From positions 2,599 to 15,706 of the forward strand of contig DOIX01000147.1 of assembly GCA_003511885.1 (NCBI GenBank): DNA of 13,108 nucleotides, written 5' to 3'. The DNA comes from Cyanobacteria bacterium UBA11153 (GTDB taxonomy: Bacteria > Cyanobacteriota > Cyanobacteriia > Cyanobacteriales > Coleofasciculaceae). Positions 6,369-13,068 of the stretch are shown in pieces. A model generated the notes under the pieces. It was not told the origin of the DNA and did no database searches. It was given only the letters and a program-made list of their open reading frames with translations. How positions within the stretch are numbered: the stretch's first letter is position 1; each line of letters opens with the position of its first letter. The translations under genes were made by a program, and so were the position numbers.

Positions 6369-7814
6369 ATGGTTTCTGATTCTGGATTGGATAAGCTTAA
6401 AAAATTCGGGCAAGAGACTTTATTGTTTGGTAATGAACCTAGTCCGGAGTTGATTGCTATATTAACTGTATATTTTGTCCAGGGGATTTTGGGTTTATCG
6501 ACTTTGGCGATTAGTTTTTTCCTGAAGGATGATTTGAAGTTAAGTCCAACTGAGGTTGGGGCATTTATTGGGATTGGGATGGCTCCTTGGGTGGCGAAGC
6601 CTTTGTTTGGTTTTTTGTCGGATGGATTGCCGATATTTGGTTATAAAAGACGTTCTTATCTATTTTTATCTGGATTGATAGGGACTTTGAGTTGGATAGC
6701 TTTAGGGACAATAGTTGAAACGGTTTGGACGACGATTTTAGCTATCTTTTTTTCTTCTCTATCGGTGGCGATTAGCGATGTGATTGCTGATTCTTTGGTG
6801 GTGGAAAGAGTTAGAAAGGAATCTGTTAGTGCTTCGGGTTCCCTCCAATCTCTCTGTTGGGGTATTTCGGCTTTAGGGGGTTTAATTACGGCTTATTTAA
6901 GTGGTTGCTTGTTGGAACATTTCAGTACGAGAACGATTTTTTTAGTTACGGCGACTTTTCCACTGATTGTTTCAGGGGTGGCTTGGTTAATTGATGAAAA
7001 AAACACTATCTCTGGGATGAGTAGTGCGAGTGTTAAGCATCAGGTTAAAGAATTGCGCAGGGCAATTACTCAAAAGGTCATTCTGTTACCGACGTTATTT
7101 ATCTTCCTCTGGCAATGTACTCCAACATCAAGTTCTGCTTTTTTCTTTTTTACTACTAATGAATTAGGATTTCCTCCTGAATTTTTAGGACGAGTTAGGT
7201 TGGTAACTAGTGTTACTGCTTTATTGGGTGCATGGTTATTCCAGCGCTTCTTTAAATCTGTTCCCTTTCGTACTATTATTGGTTGGGGTACGGTTTTATC
7301 TGCTCTGTTGGGAATGACTAACTTACTACTTGTGACTCATGCTAATCGAAGTTTGGGTATCGACGATCGTTGGTTTAGTCTGGGGGATAGTGCGATTTTA
7401 ACTGTGATGGGACAAATTACTTGGATGCCTGTATTAGTCCTTTCGGCACGTCTTTGTCCTCCGGGAATCGAGGCGACTTTATTTGCTTTGTTGATGTCTA
7501 TTTGGAATTTATCTGCCTTAGTGTCTCAAGAGTTGGGTGCTTTACTTACCCATTGGCTGGGTGTAACTGAGACTAATTTTGATAATATGTGGCTCTTGGT
7601 AGTAATTACTAATGCTTCATCTTTATTACCTCTGGTATTTTTAAAGTTTTTACCAGTAAACGATCCTCAATCTGAACTAAAATCAGGAGGTAATCCAGAT
7701 TTATTGCCACCTGCTGAAGTTTTTGAACATCAAACTACAGGTTCCCTTGTTGGACAGTCTTTGACTCCAGATTTAATCCCAGAGTTTCCTATTTCTCCTG
7801 TATCAAGGGAATAG
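6369..7814 (+). CDS. Folate-biopterin transporter (BT1 family, MFS)
   Basis: This is an integral membrane carrier of about 481 residues with around 12 predicted membrane segments, of the BT1 family that imports folates and pterins in cyanobacteria, plant plastids and Leishmania. The family signature is clear between helices 2 and 3: GMAPWVAKPLFGFLSDGLPI, then FGYKRRSYLF (about residues 70-100). Further marks are the SVAISDVIADSLVVERVR stretch near residue 140 and the repeated hydrophobic blocks to residue 450. The C-terminus (about 40 residues, proline and serine rich) is cytoplasmic and variable. The frame is open from a TTG at 6171, but the extra 66 residues are encoded by the CGCAAAG repeat and low-quality sequence. 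The ATG at 6369 (MVSDSGLDKLKKFGQE) matches where family members begin. The substrate is inferred from the family. Confidence 0.88.
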   Translation: MVSDSGLDKLKKFGQETLLFGNEPSPELIAILTVYFVQGILGLSTLAISFFLKDDLKLSPTEVGAFIGIGMAPWVAKPLFGFLSDGLPIFGYKRRSYLFLSGLIGTLSWIALGTIVETVWTTILAIFFSSLSVAISDVIADSLVVERVRKESVSASGSLQSLCWGISALGGLITAYLSGCLLEHFSTRTIFLVTATFPLIVSGVAWLIDEKNTISGMSSASVKHQVKELRRAITQKVILLPTLFIFLWQCTPTSSSAFFFFTTNELGFPPEFLGRVRLVTSVTALLGAWLFQRFFKSVPFRTIIGWGTVLSALLGMTNLLLVTHANRSLGIDDRWFSLGDSAILTVMGQITWMPVLVLSARLCPPGIEATLFALLMSIWNLSALVSQELGALLTHWLGVTETNFDNMWLLVVITNASSLLPLVFLKFLPVNDPQSELKSGGNPDLLPPAEVFEHQTTGSLVGQSLTPDLIPEFPISPVSRE

Positions 7815-7825
7815 GGAATGGCAAA

Positions 7826-7851
7826 TGCTTATATTAATGCCAAAATAAGCA
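7826..7851 (+). terminator. Weak hairpin after the transporter gene
   Basis: TGCTTAT (7826-7832) pairs with ATAAGCA (7845-7851) just past the transporter stop. There is no T tract, so termination is uncertain. Confidence 0.25.
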
Positions 7852-7859
7852 ATAACAAA

Positions 7860-7891
7860 CAACCAAAAACCAACAACTAACAACCAAAAAC
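7860..7891 (+). repeat. CA-rich leader with an 11-base direct repeat
   Basis: CAACCAAAAAC is present at 7860-7870 and again at 7881-7891, 21 bases apart, in a stretch with almost no G immediately before the start codon at 7894. There is no Shine-Dalgarno for the oxygenase gene. The leader is probably unstructured and may itself allow ribosome entry. Confidence 0.5.
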
Positions 7892-7893
7892 AA

Positions 7894-9399
7894 ATGCTAA
7901 CTCAAGAAAACATTTCCCAACCCAAACAATCAAAATCATACAATCTCAAAGCCTGGAGCATGGGCTATGAATCCCAGCCCAACGAGTACGATTACTGGAT
8001 TGATGAAGTTGAAGGGGAGATTCCTCATCAACTGGAGGGAACATTATTTCGCAATGGTCCCGGTTTGTTTGATATCAACGGAATCCGCATCCAGCATCCC
8101 TTTGATGGAGATGGAATGATTAGCGCGATCGCATTTCGCGGTGGTAAGGCTCATTTTATTAATCGTTTTGTCCGCACTGAGGGTTATGTGGCAGAACAAA
8201 AGGCAGGTAAATTTCTCTATCGCGGCGTTTTCGGTACGCAAAAACCTGGGGGTTGGCTAGCCAATATTTTCGATCTCAAAAATAAAGAAATTGCCAACAC
8301 CAACGTTATTTACTGGGGCGGTAAACTCTTAGCGCTTTGGGAAGCATCGGAACCCTATTGCCTCAATCCCAAAACTCTGGAAACTATCGGTAAAGATTAT
8401 TTAGATGGAATTTTAGCACCAGGGGAAGCTTTCTCCGCCCATCCCAGATTCGATCCCAGTTGCCAATGGAATAATGGTAATCCTTGTTTAGTGAATTTTG
8501 CCATTAAACCAGGTATTTCTACCACGATTACCATTTACGAAATTAACCAGGATGGCAAACTCCTACATAGTCAAAAAGTTAGCGTACCCGGCTTTGCCTT
8601 TGTCCACGATTTTGCCATTACACCTAATTACTGTATTTTCTTCCAAAATCCCGTTACCCTCAATCCCTTTCCTTTTCTCTTAGGATTAAAAGGTGCAGGC
8701 GAATGCCTCAAGTTTTATCCCCATAAACCAACCAAAATTATCGTCATTCCCCGGAATCAGGGCATGGGCAAACAGAAACAATCTCAGGAAGGTGTAAAAA
8801 TTCTGGAAACAACAGCAGGTTTTATTTTCCATCATGGCAATGCTTTTGAACAAGGGGATGAAATTTGCGTAGATTCAATTTGCTATAACTCCTTGTCTCA
8901 AGTCGAAACCAAAGGCGATTTTCGCGAAATAGACTTTGATGCTATGTCACCAGGACAACTGTGGCGCTTTACCCTCAATTTAAAAGACTTAACCGTCAAA
9001 AACCAGTTACTATTAGAGCGTTGCTGCGAATTTCCCTACGTTAATCCCCATCGTGTCGGACATGATTACCGCTATCTCTTTATTGGCGCAGCCCATAACC
9101 CCACTGGCAATGCACCCCTCCAAGCCATTCTCAAACTAGATATCAATAATAGTGAAGAACAAATTTGGAGCGGGGCACCGCACGGCTTTGTCAGCGAACC
9201 AATTTTTGTCCCTCGCCCTCATGCCACCACCGAAGATGATGGTTGGGTATTAAGTTTAGTATACGATTCCAGTCACCATCGCTCTGATGTGGTAATTTTA
9301 GATGGTCGCAACTTGAATGAGGAGCCAGTGGCGCGATTGCACTTAAAACATCACATTCCTTACGGGTTGCACGGTAGTTGGACACCGCAAGTGTTTTAA
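7894..9399 (+). CDS. Carotenoid cleavage oxygenase, apocarotenoid-15,15'-oxygenase-like
   Basis: This 501-residue non-haem iron enzyme of the RPE65/CCD family cleaves a double bond of carotenoids or apocarotenoids with oxygen, giving aldehydes such as retinal. The four iron-binding histidines are visible: H183 in SAHPRFDP, H238 in FVHDF, H313 in FHHGNAF and H493 in GLHGSW. The outer glutamates are also in place: E150 in LLALWEASEP, E379 in CEFPYVNP and E435 in SEPIFVPRP. The N-terminal EGTLFRNGPGLFDINGI and HPFDGDGM blocks are typical of the seven-bladed propeller. Length is close to the Synechocystis enzyme (about 490). Cleavage position and substrate cannot be told from sequence. The ATG at 7894 has no Shine-Dalgarno but starts where relatives start. 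It follows the transporter by 79 bases and precedes a small gene by 18. Confidence 0.93.
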   Translation: MLTQENISQPKQSKSYNLKAWSMGYESQPNEYDYWIDEVEGEIPHQLEGTLFRNGPGLFDINGIRIQHPFDGDGMISAIAFRGGKAHFINRFVRTEGYVAEQKAGKFLYRGVFGTQKPGGWLANIFDLKNKEIANTNVIYWGGKLLALWEASEPYCLNPKTLETIGKDYLDGILAPGEAFSAHPRFDPSCQWNNGNPCLVNFAIKPGISTTITIYEINQDGKLLHSQKVSVPGFAFVHDFAITPNYCIFFQNPVTLNPFPFLLGLKGAGECLKFYPHKPTKIIVIPRNQGMGKQKQSQEGVKILETTAGFIFHHGNAFEQGDEICVDSICYNSLSQVETKGDFREIDFDAMSPGQLWRFTLNLKDLTVKNQLLLERCCEFPYVNPHRVGHDYRYLFIGAAHNPTGNAPLQAILKLDINNSEEQIWSGAPHGFVSEPIFVPRPHATTEDDGWVLSLVYDSSHHRSDVVILDGRNLNEEPVARLHLKHHIPYGLHGSWTPQVF

Positions 9400-9417
9400 T
9401 CGTAGTTAAGCAAATTT

Positions 9418-9606
9418 ATGGGACGCAACGCGAAGTTAAAAAAAATAAGGCGGGAGGCTGCCTCCCAGCCCTTATCTCTAAAACAGGAAAAGACTGAGTT
9501 TGATTCGACTCATTTTGTCAATCAGTTAGAAGAAGAAGGCTATTCACTTGATAAAATTAAGCGTTCTCCTTCTCTACCAGATCAAACAGTCAAGCCTCAG
9601 TTGTAG
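9418..9606 (+). CDS. Small conserved cyanobacterial protein, function unknown
   Basis: This 62-residue basic, hydrophilic protein starts MGRNAKLKKIRREAA and has a second block, HFVNQLEEEGYSLDKIKRSP (32-51). Both look like conserved parts of a short protein family that I recall from cyanobacteria, but I cannot name a function. There is no signal peptide, membrane segment or cysteine. It begins 18 bases after the carotenoid oxygenase stop on the same strand and may be co-transcribed. The codons for residues 12-17 (REAASQ) fall in a near-perfect GC-rich palindrome. Confidence 0.65.
   Translation: MGRNAKLKKIRREAASQPLSLKQEKTEFDSTHFVNQLEEEGYSLDKIKRSPSLPDQTVKPQL
9452..9466 (+). repeat. GC-rich palindrome inside a small gene
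   Basis: GGGAGGC-T-GCCTCCC is a perfect 7-bp-arm palindrome in otherwise AT-rich coding sequence. In RNA it would fold as GGGAGG, loop CUG, CCUCCC. It lies 34 bases into the gene and is in frame. It resembles the GGGAGGC/GCCTCCC short palindromes scattered in cyanobacterial genomes. Confidence 0.5.
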
Positions 9607-9655
9607 ACTTAATTTGAATTGGAAAAGACTTTTCGGATATACTATAGGAGTTTTT

Positions 9656-10381
9656 CTAAAGTTGTTCTGGGTCAATTCCAAGCGATCGCAATTGTTCTGC
9701 CATTGCCTGGGAACGTCTCCTTTCCATTTCCAATTGGGTTTCTGCTTCTTGTGCCCGTTGCTCTTGTTGTTGTGCCCGTTGAGCTAGTTCTACAAAGGTA
9801 GCAAACTTCTGCCCATCAGGTCGATAAATCTCCAGTGTTTCTCCTGATAACTCAAACCTGATTCCCAATCTCGGACTTACCCAACCTTCAATCAATGAAA
9901 TTTCCTGCAAGTGGGCTTCATCGCGCAGCCAACCTGTTAATTCTAGGTCATCTGGATCGTACAAATAATATTCTTCTACTCCATACTTCTCGTAGAATCT
10001 AAACTTCTGCCTCATTTCCTTGAAAGTGTTGCCAGGAGAGAGGATTTCAAACACTACCTGCGGCGGAATATTATCTTCTAGCCATTGTTTGTAGGAACCC
10101 CTATCTCCCTTTGGTCTACCAAATACTACCATCACATCAGGAGCTTTACGGATGGTATTGTCTCCCTCCACGGCATACCAAAGCAAATCTCCAGCCACAA
10201 ATACATTAGGATTGTCAGAAAATAACCATTCTAGGTTTAATTTGATTTCCACAATTGCATCAAACTGTTTGGTGTTATCTGACATCGGTTTACCGTCGCT
10301 GTCGGGGTAGATAATTGCCTCAGAGATGGAGGATTTGGGAAGAGTTGCATACTCTGAAGGCGCTTGCAGTTGTTGTACCAT
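9656..10381 (-). CDS. Uma2-family (DUF820) putative endonuclease
   Basis: This 241-residue protein belongs to a family greatly expanded in cyanobacteria, with a restriction-endonuclease-like PD-(D/E)XK fold and no agreed function. Landmarks are the N-terminal YPDSDGKPMSDNTKQFD (25-41), then VFVAGDLLWY, the KAPDVMVVFGRPKGDRGSY block with D82, PPQVVFEILSPGN with E112, and the YEKYGVEEYYLYDP segment preceded by K126. The last 45 residues are Gln/Glu/Arg rich (LAQRAQQQEQRAQEAETQLE) and probably a coiled coil, a usual ending in this family. The frame is open to a TTG at 10444; the ATG at 10381 (MVQQLQAPSEY) is chosen because family members tend to start with MVQQ, and GAGGG lies upstream. Bases 10329-10401, spanning this start, are duplicated perfectly at the right end of the window. 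Confidence 0.85.
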   Translation of the reverse strand: MVQQLQAPSEYATLPKSSISEAIIYPDSDGKPMSDNTKQFDAIVEIKLNLEWLFSDNPNVFVAGDLLWYAVEGDNTIRKAPDVMVVFGRPKGDRGSYKQWLEDNIPPQVVFEILSPGNTFKEMRQKFRFYEKYGVEEYYLYDPDDLELTGWLRDEAHLQEISLIEGWVSPRLGIRFELSGETLEIYRPDGQKFATFVELAQRAQQQEQRAQEAETQLEMERRRSQAMAEQLRSLGIDPEQL

Positions 10382-10401
10382 GCCTGTAAATCCCTCTGCT
10401 A
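10329..10401 (-). repeat. 73-base direct repeat, copy 1
   Basis: This copy covers the start region of the Uma2 gene and its first 17 or so codons. It is identical base for base to 13016-13088, in the same orientation, and the identity stops abruptly on both sides. Confidence 0.95.
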
Positions 10402-10596
10402 CTAAGGTTTCCATTCTAGCAAAGTTAAGCGCTTTTGTTGACAAGTATCAGCCATGTTAGTAATCGCTTTCGTAATCCCTACTGTTTTTACCATAAAGCC
10501 ATCCTGCTGTAAATAAAGGAGCGATCGCAATAGTCTGAATTGCACCGCCATTTTTTGACCAATTTTCATACTTGTGAATTAACTATAACTTTTTTA

Positions 10597-11103
10597 TCAA
10601 TCTATCTGCTTCACTACCTCCAAAGCTAGCCCTAGTACCTCTGCAATTTGCTCATCGCTCAAGCCAAATTGCCGTAATTTCCCAACCATTTCAATCTTAA
10701 CTCGATCTTGGTTAGCCTGAGAATCAGGAGTTTCAGACTGATTGTCATTTGGGGTAGTAGCGGGTAGTTCTGAGCAAGCAGTGATATAATTAATTGTGTT
10801 GCTATTACCGTCAATATTATTACTGTTATTTAAAGCAATCTTTATGGTTGATTGCCGTTTTAGGACAGATTTAAGATTGCGTTTATCAACAGGTTCATCA
10901 AAAGCATCAGATAACATTTGCAAAAGCTTATAACCTACATCTTTAGCGTGACCCGGAGTACAACCATAAGTCTTAGCAATATCAGAATACTTTTGTCGCT
11001 TCAGTATTCCCTCGATGATGCCGCGCTGCAAGTCATTGAGATGTTTGCCTGTCTTAGCGCAGACCACTTCATCTACAAATTGCAAGATATCGGCAGTGTC
11101 CAT
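10597..11103 (-). CDS. Stand-alone HTH protein of the vMAP N-terminal type
   Basis: This 168-residue protein has an N-terminal domain (about 1-85) with FVDEVVCAKTGKHLNDLQR, then KYSDIAKTYGCTPGHAKDVG and KLLQMLSDAFDEPV. This matches the helix-turn-helix domain found at the N-terminus of vWA-MoxR-associated proteins and many cyanobacterial NB-ARC/WD40 or caspase-like proteins, where it serves as a recruiting or regulatory module. Here no NTPase or effector follows. Instead there is an Asn/Ser/Thr-rich linker (about 90-133) and a C-terminal KLRQFGLSDEQIAEVLGL, a second short HTH-like motif. It may be a transcription factor or an adaptor for a conflict system elsewhere. The frame is open back to 11250, but that extension runs through 10-base repeats; the ATG at 11103 (MDTADILQFVDEV) matches usual family starts. 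No good Shine-Dalgarno was seen. Confidence 0.7.
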   Translation of the reverse strand: MDTADILQFVDEVVCAKTGKHLNDLQRGIIEGILKRQKYSDIAKTYGCTPGHAKDVGYKLLQMLSDAFDEPVDKRNLKSVLKRQSTIKIALNNSNNIDGNSNTINYITACSELPATTPNDNQSETPDSQANQDRVKIEMVGKLRQFGLSDEQIAEVLGLALEVVKQID

Positions 11104-11136
11104 CAGTATCGGTGTCAGAGAACTATCGTTAGTATA

Positions 11137-11176
11137 TCCGACTTTATCCGTCTTTATCCGCCTCGATCCGCCTTGC
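11137..11176 (-). repeat. Four tandem 10-base repeats upstream of the HTH gene
   Basis: On the plus strand, the units TCCGACTTTA, TCCGTCTTTA, TCCGCCTCGA and TCCGCCTTGC follow one another without gaps. Two more CCGTC cores, again ten bases apart, lie at 11196-11200 and 11206-11210. The 10-base period places each core on the same face of the helix. They sit 34-107 bases upstream of the preferred HTH start, where an operator would be. The period is not a multiple of three, which argues against coding. Confidence 0.7.
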
Positions 11177-11244
11177 ATCCCAATTTGAAAAATACCCGTC
11201 TTTTTCCGTCTTTTTTCCCCTTTGCAGTTTCGGGCGATTCGGTC

Positions 11245-11263
11245 TATCATACAAAAAATGATA
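11245..11263. promoter_or_regulatory. Inverted repeat TATCAT-N7-ATGATA
   Basis: TATCAT (11245-11250) and ATGATA (11258-11263) form a perfect 6-bp inverted repeat in the gap between two divergent genes. On the minus strand TATGAT could be a -10 element for the HTH gene, about 140 bases from its start; no good -35 was seen. The rest of 11104-11517 is non-coding and also holds HIP1 sites at 11349 and 11384. Confidence 0.35.
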
Positions 11264-11348
11264 CAAATTAGTTTCGCTGGAAGAAAGGACTCCGCATCTA
11301 AGACCTATCTTTAACAGCGATCGAAGGGGCTTTACTAAGTTACGAGTT

Positions 11349-11391
11349 GCGATCGCACTTCTAAATTATATTAGAGATTTTGGGCGATCGC
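11349..11391. repeat. Pair of HIP1 octamers
   Basis: GCGATCGC occurs at 11349-11356 and 11384-11391. This octamer is overrepresented in many cyanobacterial genomes. Other exact copies in the window start at 2278, 2336, 8125, 9682, 10521, 12175 and 12982. Confidence 0.9.
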
Positions 11392-11517
11392 CTGTATTGC
11401 AAACAGAATTTCATCTACCAGTTTTCAGGCTTCTAATGTCTATCGATCGGTTGAACCGCACCGTTAGAATTTCTACTCACCAAAACCACTCTAGTTATAT
11501 CTTTCACTTTGGCAAAT

Positions 11518-12057
11518 ATGAAATATAGCATTGATGTTTATAAAAAGTTTTCAATGTTTTTTGCAAAGGGCATTGAAATAGCAAAAGACAAAATGGGGAT
11601 GTACAATAATCTACTTTCTCCACCGATGAAAGAAAAAACAAATAGCGAAGGATTTAAAAAATTTCTTGAGTTTATTATTCATATTTTACAAAATTTAGGT
11701 TGGTTAATTTATGTCGCCTTAGCTGGATTAGTTGCATTGGGATTCTACGCTTATTTTGCGGGAATGGGCACTTTGGTTGCAATCAATCCTTTGTTGGCTG
11801 CGGCCCTAGCCGTATTAGGTGGTAATGGCGTTTATTTAATATGGAGACATCGTGAATTTCTTCAAGCTCAAAAAGAAATCGGAGATCAATACAAAGAGAA
11901 GTTCGATTCAATTCTGGAAAACTACTCAGAAAATGAGCAAATTATTAAAATTGAATCTTTAATGGAAGATTGCGTCAAGAGTCTCTGCATTCATGCGTAT
12001 CAAATAAATTCCGACGATGCAAACGAGAAAATATTCAATAACTTTCGAGAAAAATAA
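11518..12057 (+). CDS. Hypothetical two-helix membrane protein
   Basis: I do not recognise this protein of about 179 residues. The N-terminus (to about 55) is charged and lysine rich. Two hydrophobic segments follow closely: LGWLIYVALAGLVALGFYAY (residues 63-82 counting from the upstream TTG), then GTLVAINPLLAAALAVLGG (87-105) running on through GVYLIW. Only a short Gly-Met turn separates them, so it would form a membrane hairpin with both ends on the same side. The C-terminus (about 113-182) is soluble, acidic and helical (EIGDQYKEKFDSILENYSEN). The frame opens at a TTG at 11509; the ATG at 11518 is taken as the start, without a clear Shine-Dalgarno. It is divergent from the vMAP-type HTH gene. 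It is AT-rich compared with the carotenoid oxygenase and has no HIP1 site. Confidence 0.65.
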   Translation: MKYSIDVYKKFSMFFAKGIEIAKDKMGMYNNLLSPPMKEKTNSEGFKKFLEFIIHILQNLGWLIYVALAGLVALGFYAYFAGMGTLVAINPLLAAALAVLGGNGVYLIWRHREFLQAQKEIGDQYKEKFDSILENYSENEQIIKIESLMEDCVKSLCIHAYQINSDDANEKIFNNFREK

Positions 12058-12122
12058 ATTTTAACTATCCGTTCAGAATTATAGCTTACCGATCGGGCAA
12101 TTGATAGCATAAATAGATGCTA

Positions 12123-12159
12123 GTGATCGCCTCTCTCTTTTTTACTGATTGGCGATCAC
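12123..12159. repeat. Inverted repeat with HIP1-like arms
   Basis: GTGATCGCC (12123-12131) pairs perfectly with GGCGATCAC (12151-12159) around a 19-base T-rich loop. It lies 66 bases after the membrane protein stop and could terminate either of the convergent genes. A small adjoining stem, CACAC-TCTTT-GTGTG (12157-12171), follows and is succeeded by a HIP1 octamer at 12175. Confidence 0.5.
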
Positions 12160-12242
12160 ACTCTTTGTGTGGAGGCGATCGCATTTGGCTGTTTATCGAT
12201 CGGCGATTGCCCCTTTCTTTTTTACCGATTGACATCGACACT
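12125..12242 (+). repeat. Imperfect direct repeat, two copies 80 bases apart
   Basis: The stretch 12125-12162 is repeated imperfectly at 12205-12242, with the shared core TCTTTTTTAC-Y-GATTG and most flanking bases agreeing. The second copy has lost the symmetric arms of the hairpin in the first. This is the only structure noted in the gap 12058-12271. Confidence 0.45.
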
Positions 12243-12271
12243 TATTAGAAGCGGATAATCTCGATCGTACA

Positions 12272-12535
12272 TCACGATCGCCCTTCGATTTCCGATCGTG
12301 CAACCGGATCTTCGTTTAGAGGTAAACCAATCTGAGGCTTACAGTCTGTAAACGTCAATGAATCAGGATCGAGGAAGTCGGCTAGTGCCATCTCCAGTAC
12401 CATTTCGATGGAGTAGTCAATCTGTTTGGCATAATTCAAATAAGCATCGCGAATGCGCTCCGGTAACACTGCCAACAACATCAATGCCGCATCATGGCTG
12501 AGATGCTTTCTATCAGTTTGTGGGAGAGTTTGCAT
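12272..12535 (-). CDS. Small protein of unknown function, partner of the GIY-YIG gene
   Basis: This 87-residue protein cannot be named with confidence. The middle, VLPERIRDAYLNYAKQIDYS then IEMVLEMALADFLD (about 23-56), has a strand-helix-turn-helix look in which LP-x-RI and a second helix ending in ALADFLD recall ribbon-helix-helix proteins such as antitoxins. The N-terminus lacks the usual strand residues, so this is only a resemblance. The C-terminal 30 residues look disordered. The ATG at 12535 lies 11 bases after the stop of the broken GIY-YIG frame, so the two form an operon-like pair. Confidence 0.6.
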   Translation of the reverse strand: MQTLPQTDRKHLSHDAALMLLAVLPERIRDAYLNYAKQIDYSIEMVLEMALADFLDPDSLTFTDCKPQIGLPLNEDPVARSEIEGRS

Positions 12536-12546
12536 GGTTACGATCT

Positions 12547-12913
12547 TTAGTTTCTACTAGGATATCTCGCATTGTATGGGGGCTGTGTCGCATGAATCAG
12601 AATGCTTTCTAGCTCATCTCCCAATTTTAGAACATCAACCATTGAGAGCGGTGCGAAGGCGATCCTAATGTCTCGATGGTCATAATCATCCAACCATGAC
12701 CAGGTGCAGGCTTTGTGTCCACCTCATAAATCGCTCTCGGAGTTTTTTTGCTTTGCCAAGATAAAGTAGCCCATCCTCCCGATGCTTGACGGCATAGAGT
12801 CCAGGTGACAGTGGGAGATCTCGAAATTCACGGGTGATTAATGCACAGGACTCAAACGGCACAGATAATAGCGTTTGCAGCAGTCTTTTGGCTTGCTCCT
12901 CAACTTCATTCAA
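12547..12913 (-). pseudogene. GIY-YIG domain protein broken by one extra base
   Basis: The first frame (12913 to about 12725) encodes EFRDLPLSPGLYAVKHREDG, then LLYLGKAKKLRERF: the GIY (here GLY, 38-40) and YIG (here YLG, 51-53) motifs and the catalytic-type Arg. Read straight on, it ends early at 12686. Skipping one base near 12724, the next frame gives GGHKACTWSWLDDYDHRDIR, then LGDELESILIHATQPPYN and a stop at 12547-12549. This supplies the conserved Glu and the terminal PPYN of the GIY-YIG fold. The joined protein would be about 121 residues, a complete domain. The start is TTG at 12913, with GAGG seven or eight bases upstream; no in-frame ATG is available. The shift may be a real mutation, programmed frameshifting (no slippery heptamer seen there), or a sequencing error. 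Confidence 0.8.
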
Positions 12914-12915
12914 AA

Positions 12916-13068
12916 TCAGTCCTCACGCTCTTCAACCACTCGACAATGTTCCATTTTAAGACTTACGGACTCATTCAAGAAGCGATCGCATACAATCGGT
13001 GTTAGAGGTGTAACAGAGGATTTGGGAAGAGTTGCATACTCTGAAGGCGCTTGCAGTTGTTGTACCAT
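12916..13068 (-). pseudogene. Fusion fragment: 5' end of the Uma2 gene joined to other sequence
   Basis: From the ATG at 13068 the frame encodes MVQQLQAPSEYATLPKSS, exactly as in the Uma2 gene, and then departs into VTPLTPIVCDRFLNES and a short acidic end, CRVVEERED. The remaining Uma2 domain is missing, so no nuclease activity is expected. The stop (12916-12918) falls two bases before the TTG start of the GIY-YIG frame, so translation of this remnant could feed into it. It is most likely a leftover of a duplication. The frame is open upstream to 13101. Confidence 0.6.

Noticed and set aside
9619..9801. Hydrophobic plus-strand frames over the 3' end of the Uma2 gene
   Set aside because: They mirror the Gln/Glu/Arg-rich coiled coil on the other strand, which reads as Leu/Val-rich in antisense; no start signal.
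11104..11250. N-terminal extension of the vMAP-type HTH protein to 11250
   Set aside because: It would be encoded by 10-base repeats and a lysine/arginine-rich low-complexity stretch, and family members start near FVDEVV.
12743..12749. Run of seven T as the site of the GIY-YIG frameshift
   Set aside because: Changing the length of this run would destroy the conserved LRERF that follows; the shift must lie after it, near 12724.
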